Below, piece after piece: positions 10,059 to 14,730 of a DNA stretch of 14,730 bases (position 1 is its first letter; every line of letters begins with the position of its first letter). Where the stretch lies: assembly GCA_035649575.1 (NCBI GenBank), contig DASRJH010000160.1, positions 1 to 14,730 on the forward strand, read 5' to 3'. The position numbers were made by a program, and so were the translations under genes. The notes beneath the pieces were generated by a model. That model made no database searches. It was not told the origin of the DNA and was given only the letters and a program-made list of their open reading frames with translations. This DNA comes from DASVAL01 sp035649575 (lineage in GTDB: Bacteria; Planctomycetota; UBA1135; UBA2386).

Positions 10059-10091
10059 ACCACGGCGCGCGGTAGCTCGTTGTCCCGAGCC

Positions 10092-11732
10092 ATGCTGCGC
10101 CCGTTCGCCGTAGCCTTCGCGGCCTGCTGTGCCGCTGGCCCCGCAGCAGGAGCGCCCCCGCCACAGAACCAGGACGCGCTCGTCCTGATGCTGCGCGAGC
10201 CATCGGGTGGGCCCGCGACCAAGGCCACGGGTTACCTCGTCTGCGAGCCCGCCTGGGAGCTGCCGGTGTTGCGCGGCCTCTCGCACAGCGAGCGCACCAT
10301 CTCGCCGACGAAGCTGGCCACGGGCAACAGCGACGAGAAGGGCATCCTGCGGTTTCTGTTTCACGGGAACGACCAGGGGGCGCGAGCGGGCTCGGGCTTC
10401 GTCTTCACGGCACAGGGTCTCGGCGCGCTCGTGGGCCGACTGCGGCCCGGCCAAGCCCAGCGTCTCGTGCTGCAGCCGATGGCGGCCGTGACCACCGCGA
10501 CGGGCACGGAGCAGTTCACCCTGTGGGCACGCGCCACGTTGCCGGCCGGGGAGACCGTGACGTTGCAACCGAGCACGGGCACCGAACACCGCCTTCCGGC
10601 CGGCACCTACGAGGTGTGGGCGCAGAACAGCGACGGTTGGATCTGGCAGCGCCTCGACCTCGTGTCGGGGCAGCGATCCGTGCTGCAATTCACGGGCAAG
10701 GCGCAACTGGTGCACAGTCCCAACACCTCCCACATCCATCCGTCCGGCCAACCCGAGATCGAATTGCGCGGGCCGGACGGTCGTTTCGTCCTGCTGGGTT
10801 CGGCGGTGTCGGCACCATTGACGGCGACGTTCGCCTTCTCCGATGCGCGCGTGCTGACAGGACAAGTACTGCCTTCGCCGCCGACACCGGGACCGCTCGG
10901 GTGGCCGCCCGCCAGTCCCGAACCTCGAGGCAGCCAGCCCGTCGCCACTGCCTTCGAATTCCCGGACCCCAACGAGAAGAGCTCGTACGCGACGCTCTTC
11001 GGCCTCGAATGTCGCGAGGGCGGGCGCTGGCACGTGCTCGGCGCCACGGCGCCGTCACGCGGCCGGTTCCTCATGCCAGCGCCCCCCGACGGCGACACCT
11101 GGTTGCTGCTCGTGGTCGATGGCCATGCGCCACGGGCCTGGCCGTGGTCGCAGACAAAGCCCGTGGCGCTCGAGCTGCAGCGAGGCGTGCCGTTGTTCGT
11201 GACCGCGCGCGACGCTCGCGGCGACCCCATCGTCGACCTGCAGGTCGAGTATGTTCCCGAGGGCCAGGAAGTGGCCGCCGTCGCCGCTCACAGCGACGGC
11301 CGTGGCCGCGCCGAACTGGGCCGCGCGCTGGCCCCCGGCAGTCTGCGCATCAGCGATGCCCGCTTCGCGAACCAGGACATCGCGCTCGATGCGATCCCCA
11401 CCGACGGCGTGCGCGTCACCGTGACAGAGGGCAGCCGCGTCACGGGGACTGCGTCGTGGCCCGATGGGAAACCAGCGGCCCTCGTGCTCGTCACGCTGCG
11501 CGACCCGCGCGGCCTCCTGCGACCGGACTCGCGCACCGCGCTGACCGGGCCCGACGGCACTTTCACGTTCCGCGGGCTCCCTGAAGAAGGCGACTTCGTG
11601 CTGTTCCTCACGATGCTGCGCGAGGGCCGCACGTGGTCAGGACGCCTCGCCAGCGTGCGTGCCGGCGCAGACCCTGTCTGCGTGACGTTGCGCGACGAGG
11701 ATCCGAGGCTGGGTCCGCCGAACGAGCGCTGA
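10092..11732 (+). CDS. Putative secreted protein with carboxypeptidase-regulatory-like domain
   Basis: 546 residues from ATG 10092; a TTG at 10080 is an alternative start. The N-terminus MLRPFAVAFAACCAAGPAAGA looks like a signal peptide cleaved near residue 20. The body is rich in beta strands without cofactor or catalytic motifs that I recognise. Near the C-terminus, about residues 440-510, the pattern VTEGSRVTGTASWPDGKPAALVLVTLRD and then TGPDGTFTFRGLPEEGDF fits a carboxypeptidase-regulatory-like or related beta-sandwich repeat. Such modules are common in secreted proteins of Planctomycetota and Bacteroidetes. The gene follows clpP by 33 bases on the same strand and is probably co-transcribed, but a shared function with a cytoplasmic protease is not evident. 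Its stop lies 11 bases from the stop of the convergent guaA. The coding call is firm and the function unknown. Confidence 0.85.
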   Translation: MLRPFAVAFAACCAAGPAAGAPPPQNQDALVLMLREPSGGPATKATGYLVCEPAWELPVLRGLSHSERTISPTKLATGNSDEKGILRFLFHGNDQGARAGSGFVFTAQGLGALVGRLRPGQAQRLVLQPMAAVTTATGTEQFTLWARATLPAGETVTLQPSTGTEHRLPAGTYEVWAQNSDGWIWQRLDLVSGQRSVLQFTGKAQLVHSPNTSHIHPSGQPEIELRGPDGRFVLLGSAVSAPLTATFAFSDARVLTGQVLPSPPTPGPLGWPPASPEPRGSQPVATAFEFPDPNEKSSYATLFGLECREGGRWHVLGATAPSRGRFLMPAPPDGDTWLLLVVDGHAPRAWPWSQTKPVALELQRGVPLFVTARDARGDPIVDLQVEYVPEGQEVAAVAAHSDGRGRAELGRALAPGSLRISDARFANQDIALDAIPTDGVRVTVTEGSRVTGTASWPDGKPAALVLVTLRDPRGLLRPDSRTALTGPDGTFTFRGLPEEGDFVLFLTMLREGRTWSGRLASVRAGADPVCVTLRDEDPRLGPPNER

Positions 11733-11743
11733 CCCGTCTCTGC

Positions 11744-13308
11744 TCACTCCCACTCGATCGTCGCGGGCGGCTTGCTCGAGATGTCGAGGCAGACGCGCGA
11801 GAAGCCCTTCACTTCGTTGAGGATGCGGCTGCTGACGCGCTTCAGCACGACGTCGGGCAGCAGCTCCCAGTCCGCCGTCATCGCGTCCTGGCTGCTCACG
11901 ATGCGCAGCATGCAGATGTCCTCGTAGACGCGCGCGTCGCCCTTCACGCCGACCGACTTCTGCGGCACATAGACCGCGAAGTACTGCCAGAGCCCCTTGT
12001 GCAGCGACCGCTGTTCGACCTCCTCGCGCAGGATGCGGTCGGCGTGGCGCAGCGGCTCGAGCTTCTCGCGCGTCACCTCGCCGAGACACCGCACCGCGAG
12101 GCCGGGGCCCGGGAACGGCTGGCGGTCGACGAGTGCCGCCGGCAGGCCGAGCTGGCGGCCGATCGTGCGCACTTCGTCCTTGAACAGGTCTCTGAGCGGC
12201 TCGACGAGCACGAGGTCGAGGTCCTTCGGCAGCCCGCCCACGTTGTGGTGGCTCTTGATCGTCGAGGTCGCGCCACCGTGCGCGGCCACCGACTCGATCA
12301 CGTCGGGATAGAGCGTGCCCTGGCCCAGGAACCGCGCGTTGCGGCAGCCCTTGGCCTCGGCGCGGAAGACCTCGATGAAGAGGCGTCCGACGATCTTGCG
12401 CTTCTGCTCGGGGTCGACGACACCCTTCAGCTCGCCGAGGAAACGTTCGCTCGCGTCGACGACCTTGAGGTCGATGTGGTGCTGGTCGCGGAACAGCGTC
12501 TCGACGCCTTGCCGCTCGCCGTGCCGCAAGAGTCCGTTGTCGACGAACACGCAATGCAGGCGCTTGCCGATCGCGCGGTGGATCAACACGGCCGCGACCG
12601 AGCTGTCGACGCCGCCCGACAGACCCATCACGACGTCGCCTTGCTCGCCGACGAGTGCTTTCACGCCGGCGACCTTCGTGTCGACGATGTTGCCGGGGTT
12701 CCAGTCGGTGCGGCACCGCGCCACGCCGATCACGAAGTTCTCGAGCATGCGCCCGCCGTCTTCGGTGTGCGCGACCTCGGGATGGAACTGCAGCCCGTAG
12801 ATGCGCCGCTTCTTGTCCGCGACGACTGCGAACGGGGACGGCTCGCTCTTCGCGAGCACTTCGAACCCGGGGCCGAGCTTCGCGACCTTGTCGCCGTGCG
12901 ACATCCAGACCGTGGGTCTGTCGCGAACTCCGGCGAGGAAGTCCGTGCGATCGACGACGTCGAGCTCGGTGCGGCCGTACTCGGCGCCCGACTGGGCCGG
13001 GTCCACCTGGCCGCCGGTGTGCTGCGCGAGCCACTGCAGCCCGTAGCAGATGCCGAGCACCGGCACACCCTGCTGCAGGATCGAAGGATCGAGCTCGGGC
13101 GCATCGTGCTCGTAGACCGAACGCGGACCGCCGCTCAGGATCACGGCGTCGGGCTTCATGTGCGTGAACGAGAACATCGCGCGTTCGGGCACCGTGATGC
13201 GCGAGTAGACGCCGAGCTCGCGCACGCGCCGCGCGATCAGCTGACAGTACTGGGCGCCGAAGTCGACGATGAGGACGCCGCCGCTAGGACCTGTGTTCGC
13301 GTTCGTGC

Positions 13309-13312
<4 letters not shown>
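11744..13312 (-). CDS. guaA: GMP synthase (glutamine-hydrolysing)
   Basis: 522 residues, the usual length for GuaA. It makes GMP from XMP, glutamine and ATP, the last step of guanine nucleotide synthesis. The class I glutamine amidotransferase domain at about 12-200 has the nucleophile C89 in GICYGLQ and the H177/E179 pair in QFHPEV. The ATP pyrophosphatase domain starts with the P-loop LSGGVDSS (231-238). The dimerisation domain follows, with PFPGPGLAVR and the invariant end ATIEWE. The start ATG 13312 overlaps the guaB stop as ATGA, so the two are translationally coupled. The frame is open further upstream inside guaB, but homology begins just after this ATG, at GGVLIVDFG. Confidence 0.98.

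Positions 13313-14730
<1,418 letters not shown>

Noticed and set aside
9366..11033. 555-residue minus-strand open frame
   Set aside because: It lies antisense to clpP and the secreted-protein gene, whose family motifs or signal peptide are clear. Its composition is that of a shadow frame.

Overview
The window is about 14.7 kb of high-GC bacterial chromosome made of ordinary-looking genes rather than an obvious mobile or defence island. I see no tRNA, rRNA, CRISPR array, transposase or phage gene. The gene content suggests a Planctomycetota bacterium or another deep-branching high-GC Gram-negative lineage. The pointers are a Rho factor with a long Arg/Gly-rich N-terminus, a GldG/DUF4340 ABC module beside a DUF58 cluster, and a lone divergent ClpP. 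The taxon is an inference from gene style; no marker gene here settles it.

Layout from left to right. (1) Positions 1-1880, minus strand: a DUF58 protein cut by the left edge, and upstream of it a three-helix membrane protein. They overlap by 4 bases and look like part of a Bat/MoxR-type envelope cluster. (2) Positions 1898-2160: a 218-base stretch without a convincing gene, then a strong GC-rich hairpin with a T-run reading leftward. (3) Positions 2161-7283, minus strand: a tight four-gene operon, transcribed as ABC ATPase, ABC-2 permease, GldG-like protein, DUF4340 protein. All junctions are 8-base overlaps or 4-6 base gaps. (4) Positions 7385-8782, minus strand: transcription terminator Rho. 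(5) Positions 8783-9410: a 628-base divergent intergenic region with a perfect inverted repeat and several short hairpins. (6) Positions 9411-11732, plus strand: a ClpP-family peptidase followed by a putative secreted protein of unknown function. (7) Positions 11744-14730, minus strand: guaB (IMP dehydrogenase, cut by the right edge) and guaA (GMP synthase), overlapping by ATGA. They convert IMP to XMP and XMP to GMP.

How the parts work together. guaB-guaA is a complete two-step GMP branch with translational coupling. The ATPase, permease, GldG-like and DUF4340 proteins should form one membrane complex, with ATPase and permease as the transporter core and two single-pass-anchored proteins with large extracytoplasmic domains. 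The DUF58 pair next to it is also envelope-associated, but a probable terminator separates it from the ABC operon. Rho and ClpP are housekeeping functions transcribed divergently.

I did not find a clearly new biological system. The points most worth a second look are the terminator-like hairpin just ahead of the DUF58 cluster, the repeat-built lysine-rich tail of the DUF4340 protein, the Arg/Gly tract in Rho, the variant N-terminus of ClpP, and the rho/clpP intergenic region.
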